Shown: positions 1-8,456, counted from the stretch's first letter. The stretch is DNA of 64,000 nt from Pseudomonadota bacterium (GCA_023387335.1 JAEWIF010000004.1:62001-126000), one strand, 5' to 3'. Made by a program: numbers and translations. Notes: a model not told the origin generated them from the sequence alone.

Positions 1-214
1 CACGTCCGCTGCCAGGCGGTCTGCGCCGGTGGGATTGCCGTCTCGAAACGGCGATCAGACCTTCATGACTCCGTCTGGCCGGCCGTCCGACGGCTCCTGC
101 ACGTCAGGGATAACTGCTCCGGGCGGGAAGCGGACATCCCCTTCTTAAAAGAACGACACCGCGGCGCTCTGAGGGCAATCTGCCCTTGCGTTGTTAGATC
201 GCATAATCTTGTAG

Positions 215-1135
215 ATGGAGACGACCCCAACATCAATACCAAAGATTCTCTTTAAGTACCGGGCAGACTCAGAATGGACGGAGGGAATCCTTGAGAAGAA
301 GACCGTCTGGCTGGCGACAGCGGCGAATCTGAATGACCCCCTCGAGTGCCGCACCGGTGTGATTCCCGAGGCTTGGAAACGGGAGACCATCCGCGATCTG
401 GAGCAAGGTCAAATCTGGGGCGTCTTGGGCGCTCCTCCCACATTTCGCCCGCCCGAGACTCTGTTTTCCCTCTCACCAAGAGACACTCGCCGCTGGCTTA
501 AACGGTGCAAGGCGCTATCTCACGCCGAGCGAGTCAAGGCCGTTCGCAAGCTTTACTCCGAGCATGGGATCGAGCTCTCGAGGCCAGGCCAGATTTTTGA
601 GCGGCTTTCCGAACAGTTGGCGGCGATCGGAATCTTTAGCATGTCTGCCAAACTGGATAGTCAGTTGATGTGGTCGCACTATGGTGGGAGTCACTCTGGT
701 CTGGCGCTCGGCTTCGCGCCGATCGAGGGTTGTCGACTAGCTGACCCTCTTCATCTCCTGCAGGTGTCATACAGTGATACGAAGCCCACATTCCAAGCTG
801 GCTTTAGGAATCAGGTCGAAATTGGGTATGACTATCAGGGCCGCCAAGTCTCGAGGCAGCGATTCTCTTTCGAAGACCCTGTTCTTCGTGCCGCGTTCAG
901 CACTAAGCCAGTTGATTGGCAATATGAAGACGAGTGGCGGTACATCGAGGAAAAAGGTGGAGAGTTTCCCTGGCCGGCGCCACTGGTCGAGGTTGTGTTC
1001 GGGCTCAAGATGCCCCTCGACAGAAGGAAAGAGTACATTCGCAAGGCGCGCAAAACTGCCGGCTCCGACGTTCGCTTCTCGGAGATGGTTGTGGCCCCTG
1101 ATGCGAGTGGCTTTAGGCGTCAACCCTTCGAGTAA
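215..1135 (+). CDS. DUF2971 domain protein
   Basis: A 306-residue protein. The N-terminal LFKYRADSEWTEGIL and NDPLECR segments and the central MWSHYGGSHSGLALGF segment match the layout of DUF2971, whose members share a YR...W motif, an NDP(F/L)E motif and a W.HY...H.G..LGF core. The family has no proven biochemical activity; members often sit on mobile DNA and near defence genes. The gene stands alone on the plus strand, facing a minus-strand pair. Its GC content is moderate, unlike the core genome further right. Family assignment is good, function unknown. Confidence 0.75.
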   Translation: METTPTSIPKILFKYRADSEWTEGILEKKTVWLATAANLNDPLECRTGVIPEAWKRETIRDLEQGQIWGVLGAPPTFRPPETLFSLSPRDTRRWLKRCKALSHAERVKAVRKLYSEHGIELSRPGQIFERLSEQLAAIGIFSMSAKLDSQLMWSHYGGSHSGLALGFAPIEGCRLADPLHLLQVSYSDTKPTFQAGFRNQVEIGYDYQGRQVSRQRFSFEDPVLRAAFSTKPVDWQYEDEWRYIEEKGGEFPWPAPLVEVVFGLKMPLDRRKEYIRKARKTAGSDVRFSEMVVAPDASGFRRQPFE

Positions 1136-1250
1136 ATGTTGAACAGATCCCCGCACTAACCAGCCGCCGGGACGCTGTCGACGTTCAGAAACGGCTACTT
1201 CCGGCGTTGGCAGTCCGAAAGAGCCGCACCAGCTCTCTGAAGAGCCGCGG

Positions 1251-1835
1251 CTAGTCTCCGTCGCTGCGGGCGGCTAGCGCGGCCTGCAGTGATTTTGTGT
1301 TGAGGCCGTGCGCCGCCATCACGGATAGAAACGCATCTTCGACGGGGTCACCCTGAAGGACCCGGCCTTCCAGCTCGCCTCGAATCGGCACGAGCGCGCT
1401 GCGGTCGAGCACTGATCGATAGGTCTGGAAGAATGCCAAAACCTCATTTCCAGCCAGCACGCGCGTCTCCTCGGCGGACAACTCGCGGGTCGAAGGCACA
1501 AGGACGCTATAGCTCTCGGAAAGTGCGTTGGTGCGAGACGGTACCTGTGCCCGATCGGCGCGCGCTGGCCAACCCAGGATGCTGCTGGTCCAGCGCCCTA
1601 CCATCTGATTGACAAGGGCCTTGCCGAATCGAGAGCAAAGCCCCTCATAGACCGCACGCCATCGCGCTGAGTGCTCAATGGCGTGCAAGACATCGTCGAT
1701 GACATGCTCCGTACGAGGCAGGCCACTTGCCAGCACTTCCTGCGCAAGATCCCTGATGTCCCGTGTGATCGGCTCGTTCATTTCGGTGATGGTAGCTCTG
1801 TGCTGATCGCAGTCAATGCCAGGCCGCGGCCGCAC
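1251..1835 (-). CDS. hypothetical protein, second gene of a two-gene operon
   Basis: A 194-residue protein of unknown function. I chose the GTG at 1835 because TAAGGAG lies seven bases upstream; a weaker ATG at 1781 would give 176 residues. The gene follows the UDG-like gene by 27 bases on the same strand, so the two are probably co-transcribed. Secondary-structure impression is mostly helical, with several charged stretches (for example VIDDVLHAIEHSARW) and no membrane segment or signal peptide. I see no catalytic motif. It may act with its upstream neighbour. Confidence 0.6.
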   Translation of the reverse strand: MRPRPGIDCDQHRATITEMNEPITRDIRDLAQEVLASGLPRTEHVIDDVLHAIEHSARWRAVYEGLCSRFGKALVNQMVGRWTSSILGWPARADRAQVPSRTNALSESYSVLVPSTRELSAEETRVLAGNEVLAFFQTYRSVLDRSALVPIRGELEGRVLQGDPVEDAFLSVMAAHGLNTKSLQAALAARSDGD

Positions 1836-1862
1836 TAATCTGCTCCTTACCAAAGTCCGGCA

Positions 1863-2390
1863 TCACACATCACGCTTCGCAGCGAGCTGCGCAAGAAGGC
1901 ACTCTGCCCAGGCGCGTACTCGCAGCGCTCGTCTCGCCTCCGGTGTCGCTCCGCTTTTGGAGGCGGCATTGTGTTTAGCCACGAGGCCTCGATTCCCGGT
2001 ATGTGAGCAGAGGATCACTCGAGAGCCGGACTCACGCAGCACGTCTTTCAGGTATGCAGCCTTCGCTCCACACAGGACGACGAGCGGAATGCCCTTCAGT
2101 TCCTGTCTTACGCGCACGACGTTCTCAGGACTGAGAATCTCCTCGCGAGTGGCTTCGGTTCGCCGGTCGCCCAGACTCCTCGCCAGTGGTCGGGCGAAGG
2201 CGTTGGTGATTCTGTAGTCGTACCTGCTACATGAAGGAAAGACGTCGGGTCGACCCTGGGCCAAGTACCCTAGTGCTTCTTCAAGGTTCGTGCCGGTATC
2301 ACCGGTGACGGGCTTGCCACTGTCCTTTTCTCTTGCCCCAGGGGCACTGAAGACGAAGGCTATCGGATGCCGCCCGCGATGGAAGTGCAT
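1863..2390 (-). CDS. uracil-DNA-glycosylase-like superfamily protein
   Basis: A 175-residue protein. Near the N-terminus FSAPGAREKDSGKPVTGDTG resembles the (E)APG..E...G.PF.G..G motif of family 4/5 uracil-DNA glycosylases. LVVLCGAKAAYL near residue 110 fits the central strand, and HTGNRG stands where the C-terminal H-containing motif would be. No Cys pattern for a 4Fe-4S cluster is evident, so it may be a divergent or non-catalytic member. AAGGGA upstream of ATG 2390 is a plausible ribosome site. It is first in an operon with the gene at 1251-1835. Superfamily placement is an inference from motif shape only. Confidence 0.45.
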   Translation of the reverse strand: MHFHRGRHPIAFVFSAPGAREKDSGKPVTGDTGTNLEEALGYLAQGRPDVFPSCSRYDYRITNAFARPLARSLGDRRTEATREEILSPENVVRVRQELKGIPLVVLCGAKAAYLKDVLRESGSRVILCSHTGNRGLVAKHNAASKSGATPEARRALRVRAWAECLLAQLAAKRDV

Positions 2391-2650
2391 GGCTGTGTTT
2401 CCCTTGAAGGCTCATGACGCTACTCAGCATGTTAGGTCCGCCCCGGGGATGCTGCGCGGGAGCCCCGCCATTAGTGGCATCACTCCAGCCGCGTCGGCTC
2501 CCTCCTTCGGAACCGCTATGGGCACGTGACCCACGGCGCAGTAGCAAAACGATGGCGCGCCCAGTGCCAAATGCTCCCGTCCGCCGCGCCTCGCTGCGAA
2601 ACGAGTGCACCGCGGCCGCCGCCATAACCGACTCACACCTGAAGCGAGAC

Positions 2651-2703
2651 TTCATGCGGACCATCTTGCGGTTTCATGCGGACCATCTTGCGGTTTCATG
2701 CGG
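2651..2703. repeat. 22-bp tandem repeat, about 2.4 copies
   Basis: Two perfect copies of a 22-base unit (2651-2672 and 2673-2694, beginning TTCATGCGGACCATCTTG) are followed by the first nine bases of a third copy. The array lies between the UDG-like gene and the plus-strand gene at 2777, where it could be a remnant or a protein-binding array. A 22-bp unit is two helical turns, so the same face of DNA would be presented in each copy. Confidence 0.85.
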
Positions 2704-2776
2704 CGCTGCACGACAGTCCTCATGCGGGGACCAGGCCTTCATTCCATCCACAGGCGCCCCGAGAGGAGAAAGCTCG

Positions 2777-3238
2777 ATGCGTGATGGCGTTCCAGCCGAA
2801 GACGAACGTCCTGAGCAGCGGTGGCTGCACCTTCAAAACGCGAAGAAGCTCGCCAAAGTGGTGAAGCGGTCCGCAGTTGTTCTGCACTCGCGCGCGTTGA
2901 ATGGCGTGTGCCGCTCGGCCGGGTACGTCGACTACTCGGACGCACTTCAGAGCCCTCGCCCTGTTCCCGTCAGCTTTGAAGAATGGAAGCGCAGGCTTGA
3001 TGAGGAGTTCGATCGAGGCGGCGCGGAGCTGCTGCCACCCGACGAACTTCTAAAATGGTTCGGACGCGTATTCGTGGAGCGAGGCTGGGAAGCTGCGCAA
3101 CTGCGGCGCGGCTCGCATATCCGGAGCATTGACGCGCCGCAACCGGACCTGGACGACGATGAAAAGCCCGTTCCTCTTACCGTGGATCACGAGCGCACGA
3201 TGGTCGACGGGCTATGGCGCAAAACCCGCGGGAGATAG
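2777..3238 (+). CDS. hypothetical protein
   Basis: A 153-residue acidic, soluble protein with no family I recognise. The frame is open far upstream, but I start at ATG 2777 because GAGAGGAGAA immediately precedes it and the upstream part reads as non-protein-like sequence through the tandem repeat. The first half is basic and helical (LQNAKKLAKVVKRSAVVLHSR); the second half contains EEWKRRLDEEFDRG and a W-F-rich stretch around residue 90. It faces the HExxH gene, with convergent ends 106 bases apart. There are no catalytic motifs. Confidence 0.55.
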   Translation: MRDGVPAEDERPEQRWLHLQNAKKLAKVVKRSAVVLHSRALNGVCRSAGYVDYSDALQSPRPVPVSFEEWKRRLDEEFDRGGAELLPPDELLKWFGRVFVERGWEAAQLRRGSHIRSIDAPQPDLDDDEKPVPLTVDHERTMVDGLWRKTRGR

Positions 3239-3344
3239 CGCACGTGCAGCTTAGGCGATGCACACGAGGCGGACTGGGTTTCTCACCAATCCCGACGTTG
3301 ACGGAGCTGATCCGGCTGCGCGACACAGTCGCACATATGTCAAA

Positions 3345-4331
3345 TCAGCAAGTGAGGCGACGCAGTGCCCCTTCCATCATTTGGTGGAACCGATCCAGCG
3401 CGTTGTGGTCATCTATGGCTTCTCGAAGGAAGCGTGCGCCCGGAGTAGCAGCCTCAATGGGATCGCGTCCAGTGCACTCAGGGATGGTGAACCGTCGCTC
3501 CGCAGCCTCGGCTAGGGTGTGCATGACTGCTAGCAGCCGAGGACTGGATACCCACATCTTCTCGCCCGAAGTGCAATCAGTGGCTAACCCCGCATTCAGG
3601 AGTTCACGGAACAGCAGGTACGGTATCAGGCCGTAGGGCGCAGGCTTGCCGGAGGCCAGTGCCTCAAGGTGGACGCCGAAACGAAGCAGGGTGGTGTAAA
3701 CGAACACCGATTGCGCTTCCTTCTCTGGAAGAATCAAGAGCGCCCATCCTTGAGCATGCATATCCGCCCTCAGTTCTTCAAGGGCGATGAGGCCGGGGGC
3801 CACTCTTCCTCCGGGGTAGAAATACCCGTCTGCAGACTTCCTGTCCACGTCATAGCCCAAGCCATGACCGGCCTCGTGCACGTAGTACTCGTTAGCTATG
3901 GTAAGACAAACGTCCCCGATGCACTGCACGGCTTGCCCGTATGCCTCTTCGCCGAGGAGGGCCTTCGAGTACCGGCTCCGCTGCTCCCACAACCCCTTGG
4001 CCTTTAACACGTCGACGATGTCTGTCTCCATGCCTTGAGAGCCGGGCGCCGGTATCAAGTAGCTCCGCTTGTACAAAATGTCGGGCCGCGAAGCGAAAGT
4101 CCCCTCCCTCGCGCTCACGATCGCAGGCTTGAGCGTGCACAGAAACGATCCAGCCCACAAGTTGTGCTGCTGCAGATGAAGGTTCACTGTACCGTCGTTC
4201 AGCAAGGCTGCTGAATCGCTGACTAGCCAGTTCCCGGAGACTCGGGATTCCTGAGCGCTTAGTGAGCCTTGGACCCGGTATAGCCCCCGCAGGTCAAAGT
4301 CCATTGCTTGTCTTGGCGCTATGGCAGCCAT
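3345..4331 (-). CDS. HExxH putative metalloprotein (zincin-like)
   Basis: A 328-residue soluble protein. Residues 152-156 are HEAGH, followed about 30 residues later by EELRAD (185-190), giving the HExxH...E arrangement of gluzincin-type zinc sites. The two His would bind metal, Glu153 would be the catalytic base, and Glu185 or Glu186 the third ligand. No signal peptide is visible, so a secreted protease is unlikely. The ATG at 4331 overlaps the stop of the HDO gene by 13 bases, indicating translational coupling; ATG 4304 is a possible alternative start. It is last in the operon peroxiredoxin - 67-aa protein - HDO - HExxH. It could be a peptidase maturing a small partner, or a non-peptidase metal protein. 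Confidence 0.65.
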   Translation of the reverse strand: MAAIAPRQAMDFDLRGLYRVQGSLSAQESRVSGNWLVSDSAALLNDGTVNLHLQQHNLWAGSFLCTLKPAIVSAREGTFASRPDILYKRSYLIPAPGSQGMETDIVDVLKAKGLWEQRSRYSKALLGEEAYGQAVQCIGDVCLTIANEYYVHEAGHGLGYDVDRKSADGYFYPGGRVAPGLIALEELRADMHAQGWALLILPEKEAQSVFVYTTLLRFGVHLEALASGKPAPYGLIPYLLFRELLNAGLATDCTSGEKMWVSSPRLLAVMHTLAEAAERRFTIPECTGRDPIEAATPGARFLREAIDDHNALDRFHQMMEGALRRLTC

Positions 4332-5758
4332 TCAGATGGATCGAGCAAAGGCGAGCGGAATGCCCGGCCCAAGAACTGCGTTGCCCAGGCGGTCTCGAGA
4401 CACACCCAGGAGGGTCTCTGGCAGGTACTTATGACTCGGTGCAGACGCTGAAGCGCTGCTTCGACGCGCTCGTCAACCAGATCTCGACCCGTGTGCTTTC
4501 GCCACTCAGAGCAAAGGGCGGTCATGGCATGAGCAAGAAACTCAGGGTCAGCGCGCTCGCGCAGCTGGTTTTGAAGGGCCTCCATCCATTTCGAATGCAG
4601 CGGCGTACGCCAGGCTTCGTCCGTGCCTTGAAGGTCGTCCAAACAACGTGCGAGCACCCCGATCGCAGTAATCTGGTCGTGAACTACCGTATGGGCCAAC
4701 GCATCCAGCGCGCCAGAATGGAAGCAGCGCACAAGGTCAGCGTTCAGCACATCTTCTTCGCTGAAGGCGGAGCAGATCGCGCGCCCTTCGAGAAACTGTT
4801 TCCAGTCTTCTGGTTGACGCAACTCAACTTCAGATCCAGCGCGCTCCTCACATCTGATGTCGTCAAGAGCATCGTACAAGTACGAGTGCGCGAGCCATGC
4901 GGCTCTCAGAGCTGCCTCTCGCTCGCTCGATGACACCACCTCGTCGCTGTCCAGGAGCGACGAAACGCCGGCTGCGTGACTTTCGTCCAAATCAATCCGC
5001 ATATGCCTCTTCCATGCCTCGAAGAACCCGTCCAATCCGTAGCTCCGCTCTACGTCGGAGTAGAACTTGACGCAGTCCTCAAAGAAATGGACGGTGGACT
5101 CCTGGAAGTACGCGATCAGCGTGTGTCCGAGCGGGTTTCTCTCGGCCGTCTGCAACGTATGGAGCTCAAACGCACGAGTCGCCGGTAGAGGCACATACGC
5201 CTTCAGATGCTCGTCCGACATTGACAAAGCTCGATGACGCACGAAGTAGAACGCATCGGCATGCCAAAACTCGTCAAGCGTGTCCCTGAGAAAACGGTCT
5301 CGGCAAGTGTTCGCGTGGGCTGAGACTGCGCAGCGGGCGGCGACCGGTCCGGCTATGCGGGATACGTGATAGTTGTGCACCAGCCATGACACCAGCTCGT
5401 TGCGACTCGCCAGACCTGCACGCAAACGGGGCCACAGTGGGTGCGCATAGTACTGGGAGTACCAGAGCGATCTAAGCTTATCGAAATGCCTGCGTAGCTC
5501 GCGAAGGGTGCAGGGGTCATCCCGGCCAAGTTCGGAGAAGCAGCCCTGTGCACGAAGCAACGCGAGCACCTGCCCCTCCGGCGATTGTGGCGGCACCGAA
5601 AACACCGAAGCCTGCCCACACAGAACTCGGTGTATGCCTGCATTGCCCGCAATGAAGCCGGCCGGAAGCGCCAACTCCCAATGCGAGAAACGAATGCGGT
5701 CGGCCTCCGGATGCGTGGTGACGCGCACCTCTGGGCGGATCCGACCCGGTGCTACCAC
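4319..5758 (-). CDS. heme-oxygenase-like diiron oxidase/oxygenase (HDO) candidate
   Basis: A 479-residue protein. The GTG at 5758 is the start: AAGGAG sits right before it and overlaps the end of the 67-aa gene. Residues ~95-270 form an all-helical TenA/heme-oxygenase-like domain with spaced metal-ligand candidates: NYH at 129-131, EFWH (Glu163, His166), ESTVHFFED (Glu220, His224, Glu227) and DLDESH (Asp258, His261). This ExxH plus DxxH spacing is the signature of HDO enzymes, which use two irons and O2 for N-oxygenation, decarboxylation or C-C cleavage. The C-terminal ~200 residues are helical and unassigned. The substrate is unknown; the 67-aa protein next door is a candidate. Confidence 0.65.
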   Translation of the reverse strand: MVAPGRIRPEVRVTTHPEADRIRFSHWELALPAGFIAGNAGIHRVLCGQASVFSVPPQSPEGQVLALLRAQGCFSELGRDDPCTLRELRRHFDKLRSLWYSQYYAHPLWPRLRAGLASRNELVSWLVHNYHVSRIAGPVAARCAVSAHANTCRDRFLRDTLDEFWHADAFYFVRHRALSMSDEHLKAYVPLPATRAFELHTLQTAERNPLGHTLIAYFQESTVHFFEDCVKFYSDVERSYGLDGFFEAWKRHMRIDLDESHAAGVSSLLDSDEVVSSSEREAALRAAWLAHSYLYDALDDIRCEERAGSEVELRQPEDWKQFLEGRAICSAFSEEDVLNADLVRCFHSGALDALAHTVVHDQITAIGVLARCLDDLQGTDEAWRTPLHSKWMEALQNQLRERADPEFLAHAMTALCSEWRKHTGRDLVDERVEAALQRLHRVISTCQRPSWVCLETAWATQFLGRAFRSPLLDPSEWLP

Positions 5759-5771
5759 CGGCGGCTCCTTC

Positions 5772-5975
5772 TCAGCGGACGATCGAAGTCGCTGCCATCG
5801 TGACGACGCGCACTTCGGTGCCCTTAGGCATCTCGAGTAAGTCCAGCAACTGGTGAATGCGTTTGGGATCCTGATGCAGTTGGTCCACAGCGCCTGCGAT
5901 CGTGAGCGCCGGGGCCGTTGCTTGGGGAGGAAGAATCTCAAGCGTCACCTGCGAGTTTCTCGCGCTTTCCTTCAT
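5772..5975 (-). CDS. 67-aa small protein, possible substrate/precursor or accessory peptide
   Basis: Starts at ATG 5975 behind a near-perfect AAGGAGGTG site, so it is almost certainly translated. It has 67 residues: a polar N-terminus, LEILPPQATAPALTIAGAV, then a helical QLHQDPKRIHQLLDLLEM stretch and a C-terminal MPKGTEVRVVTMAATSIVR. It has no Cys, no membrane segment and no obvious GG cleavage motif. Its stop codon lies 13 bases before the HDO start, so the two are translationally coupled. The position, directly ahead of an oxygenase and an HExxH protein, is what one would expect of a precursor peptide, but a regulatory or subunit role is equally possible. Confidence 0.6.
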   Translation of the reverse strand: MKESARNSQVTLEILPPQATAPALTIAGAVDQLHQDPKRIHQLLDLLEMPKGTEVRVVTMAATSIVR

Positions 5976-6077
5976 GTCGGCACCTCCTTGTGTGATGCTC
6001 AACCAAATGAGCAATGCCTATTGAATTGCGTTTATCGCATACATCGGCGCTCCTGTCCTCCTCCAAAGAGGTGATGC

Positions 6078-6641
6078 CTACGGGGCTGCGTCGATCCACT
6101 TCAGCACTTCCGCCGCAGAGCGGTCCGGTGGAAAAACCGGATAGAACACGTGATGGATGCGCCCGTCGCGAACGATCCAACTCATCCGTTTTATCAATGT
6201 GTGGCCTTTCACGGAGAGAACGGGCAGGCTCATCGCGTGAACTAGACGAAGGGCCACATCGCTCAGTATCGGATACTCGACGCCAAGACGCCTGGACATT
6301 TCGGCTTGGTAGTCAGTGCTCTGTGTCGACACGCCCAGCACTGCGTACCCGCGCTTCTCAAATTCTGGGAGGCCCTCCTGGAATCCGCAGACCTGCGGTG
6401 TGCATCCACGGGCACCCGGAATACTGTCCCACTCTGGCACAAGGTCCGCCTGGCCAGGCCGTCCTGTGCGCGGAAAGAAGAACACTACCGCGGGGCCAAC
6501 CATCGAGAGGTCGACCATAGAAGCGTGTGTGGAGGGCAATACGACCGAGGGCAACAAGGCGCCTTCAAGGTGCTGCGCAGCGCCATCGTCTACCGGAATT
6601 GGGAGATTCCTGGGGAGGTCGGCCCACTGGGGATCGATCAT
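6078..6641 (-). CDS. peroxiredoxin (PrxQ/BCP-like, AhpC/TSA fold)
   Basis: A 187-residue protein starting at ATG 6641 behind GAGGAG. The VVFFFPRTGRPG and GARGCTPQVCGF segments match the thioredoxin-fold peroxidase active site of PrxQ/BCP, with the peroxidatic Cys in GCTPQ and a second Cys five residues later as resolving Cys. The later YPILSDVALRLVHAM segment matches the conserved D-rich region. It would reduce peroxides using thioredoxin. It is first in the operon that continues to the 67-aa protein, the HDO and the HExxH gene. A likely role there is removal of peroxide leaked by uncoupled diiron chemistry, which is an inference. Confidence 0.75.
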   Translation of the reverse strand: MIDPQWADLPRNLPIPVDDGAAQHLEGALLPSVVLPSTHASMVDLSMVGPAVVFFFPRTGRPGQADLVPEWDSIPGARGCTPQVCGFQEGLPEFEKRGYAVLGVSTQSTDYQAEMSRRLGVEYPILSDVALRLVHAMSLPVLSVKGHTLIKRMSWIVRDGRIHHVFYPVFPPDRSAAEVLKWIDAAP

Positions 6642-6830
6642 TTGGTCTCCTCGCGTCACACTAAGTGGCAAGCATAGTGGCTAAAAGCCGTGAGCCGTGG
6701 ATGCGCGGACTACGAGAGTAGTACTGGCTGGACGTTGCTGGAACGCACTGCAGAACCGACGTCGGGTTCTCACGCCAGGCTGGCCGCCCGGAACAACTCG
6801 TCTTCCTCCACCCTCGCGACTGCGATCGGC

Positions 6831-6858
6831 TTGCGCCTAGTGACACGGCCAACATAAT
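6831..6858 (+). promoter_or_regulatory. candidate promoter in the 305-bp divergent intergenic region
   Basis: The gap 6642-6946 separates the two divergent operons of the HDO cluster. On the plus strand TTGCGC (6831-6836) and CATAAT (6853-6858) are separated by 16 bases, a plausible sigma-70 promoter for the 73-aa gene. Just downstream ATTGCGCACAATGCGCG contains overlapping GCGCA/TGCGC half-sites that could be an operator. Nothing else coding was seen in the gap. Confidence 0.35.
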
Positions 6859-6946
6859 TGCGCACAATGCGCGCGGTAAGGGCTGATTCGGTGCAAGCGG
6901 CGCTTGCTTGGACTCGCTTCTTCTCCTAATTCTTGTGGAGGTGTGC

Positions 6947-7168
6947 GTGGCAACCAGAAAGACTCCTGCGGAAAAAAAGGGCGGCAAGAAGGCGACGCTG
7001 AAGAGCGTCCCCAAAGAGGAGGTCGAGCGCGACCTTGCTTGGAAAATCCTCGAGAAGCACAAGCTTCCCAAGGGACTTGCTACGCGTCTGCTGGAAAAGG
7101 CTGGCGTCGACGAAGCGGTCATCAAGAAGGTCACTACGCGCTTGGTCCCGTACATGCACACCAGCTAA
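6947..7168 (+). CDS. 73-aa Lys-rich small protein
   Basis: The GTG at 6947 is chosen because GTGGAGGTG lies just upstream. The protein has 73 residues. The first ~20 are very basic (ATRKTPAEKKGGKKATLK), the rest amphipathic helices (ERDLAWKILEKHKLPKGLAT, EAVIKKVTTRLV). It has no Cys and no membrane segment. It is first in a three-gene operon, ten bases before the HDxxH gene. The shape (basic tail plus small helical domain) would suit a nucleic-acid-binding or partner protein, or a modified peptide; the sequence does not decide. Confidence 0.6.
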   Translation: MATRKTPAEKKGGKKATLKSVPKEEVERDLAWKILEKHKLPKGLATRLLEKAGVDEAVIKKVTTRLVPYMHTS

Positions 7169-7178
7169 CGCCAGAGAA

Positions 7179-8456
7179 ATGGCGTCGGCTGAAAGACAGC
7201 TCCGCGCCAAGTTTGCTGAACTTAGGGCGCTCAGTCGAGACTTCGGGCGGTGGGAGAGCACGCCAGTGGGTGCCGACCTTTGGGTGGATGGCATCGACGC
7301 CGTTCGAAACACCCCGCCGTCGGTATTTGACGCATATGTGAGCGCGTTGCTCGAGTTGCATCGCACGCTCGGCAGAAGCACGCCCCTGCAACTGCCAACG
7401 ATGCGAGAATACCTCCTCACGGTGGATACCCTTCTTGCGTTTTGCGCTCAGAGGCAAGAGGAAATGTGGCCCGCGTTAGCCGCCGGAATCTGTGTGGTGC
7501 ACTGCTGCGGCGGGCCGCCGCAGCTTGGCGTGATCGGTCATGAACTCACAATCGTCAATGACACGCTCATGTTGCTCCTCAGCCCGACATATCGGGCGAT
7601 TCGATTTAACGCATTTAATGTAGGCGTCACCGTACAACTTGACCACGGCTCCGCTCCTGACTGGTTCTATCCAGAGACACGCAGTGTGCGATTTGGCGAG
7701 AAGTATTTCGTTGCGGGCGATGTCTCAAGGATTCAGCATTACAACGTCACGCACGACCTCGCCCATATCGTTTATTTTGCGGATTGCTACATCGCTGTAG
7801 GCGGCAGCAGCGCTGACTTCTCACTTCTGCTCAACGCGGAGGAGTTCTGCTGCGGGATCGACTTAGTTCTGATGTCAGAGATAAGGCGTCGCGGCCTCGT
7901 GCTGAACGTCATGAAGGAGTTCCGCGGGGTCGAACCGCTTGATCAACCACGCACCCCGATGTCTGTGGCCGAGAAGGCGTGCAGAAACCGCCGGGACATA
8001 CGTCGATATCAACGCGGGCTCCGTGCAGTTGCTCAGCGCATTAGCGGTGCGGATAACGATGTTGCGCGCGAACTCCTGGAAAGGGGCGCCGACTGTCCCG
8101 ACGACATACACGGATGGGTATCCACGGGCGCCATCGATAAGCATATTCGTGGAACCCGAGACGTCCAGCGTAGGGCAAACGGAAAATTTGCCGTCGAAGG
8201 AAAGCGCGAACTAAGTTTGTGCGGTGCTCACATGCGCAATCTCCAGCGCGCGGTTGTTGATGGCTGGAGTTCCGGTTCAGTACCACTAGGTTTGTTGACA
8301 CCTGAGTTGTGTCAGTCGTCTCGGGATCGGAATGTTGCCGCCAACTCCGAACGTACGTTTTTCCTTCTGAACATGTACAGCAAAGACGTCAACTCCACCG
8401 CGCTCCACCGATTAAGCCCTGCGGCTCTGCTGAACGACATCGAGTCACGCTTCTGA
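7179..8456 (+). CDS. HDxxH putative metalloprotein, unknown family
   Basis: A 425-residue soluble protein with no recognised family. The ATG at 7179 follows the 73-aa gene by ten bases. Residues 192-196 are HDLAH and an AEEF segment (Glu221, Glu222) follows about 25 residues later. This mirrors HEAGH...EEL in the HExxH protein of the opposite operon, but with Asp where the catalytic Glu would be. Other traits are a Cys pair (HCCGG near 109) and a second Cys pair (EEFCCG at 224-225). The C-terminal third is less conserved-looking and probably helical. It could be a zincin-like enzyme with altered chemistry or a structural metal protein. Confidence 0.55.
   Translation: MASAERQLRAKFAELRALSRDFGRWESTPVGADLWVDGIDAVRNTPPSVFDAYVSALLELHRTLGRSTPLQLPTMREYLLTVDTLLAFCAQRQEEMWPALAAGICVVHCCGGPPQLGVIGHELTIVNDTLMLLLSPTYRAIRFNAFNVGVTVQLDHGSAPDWFYPETRSVRFGEKYFVAGDVSRIQHYNVTHDLAHIVYFADCYIAVGGSSADFSLLLNAEEFCCGIDLVLMSEIRRRGLVLNVMKEFRGVEPLDQPRTPMSVAEKACRNRRDIRRYQRGLRAVAQRISGADNDVARELLERGADCPDDIHGWVSTGAIDKHIRGTRDVQRRANGKFAVEGKRELSLCGAHMRNLQRAVVDGWSSGSVPLGLLTPELCQSSRDRNVAANSERTFFLLNMYSKDVNSTALHRLSPAALLNDIESRF

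Noticed and set aside
1..214. Possible gene fragment at the left edge
   Set aside because: No frame shows recognisable motifs, and no start or ribosome site could be assigned.
2414..2776. Upstream extension of the gene at 2777 through the tandem repeat
   Set aside because: The frame is open, but the translated repeat and flanks do not look like protein, and GAGAGGAGAA directly before 2777 marks the start.
5759..5941. Upstream extension of the HDO gene to 5941
   Set aside because: It would run through most of the 67-aa gene in another frame and has no ribosome site; AAGGAG before GTG 5758 decides the start.
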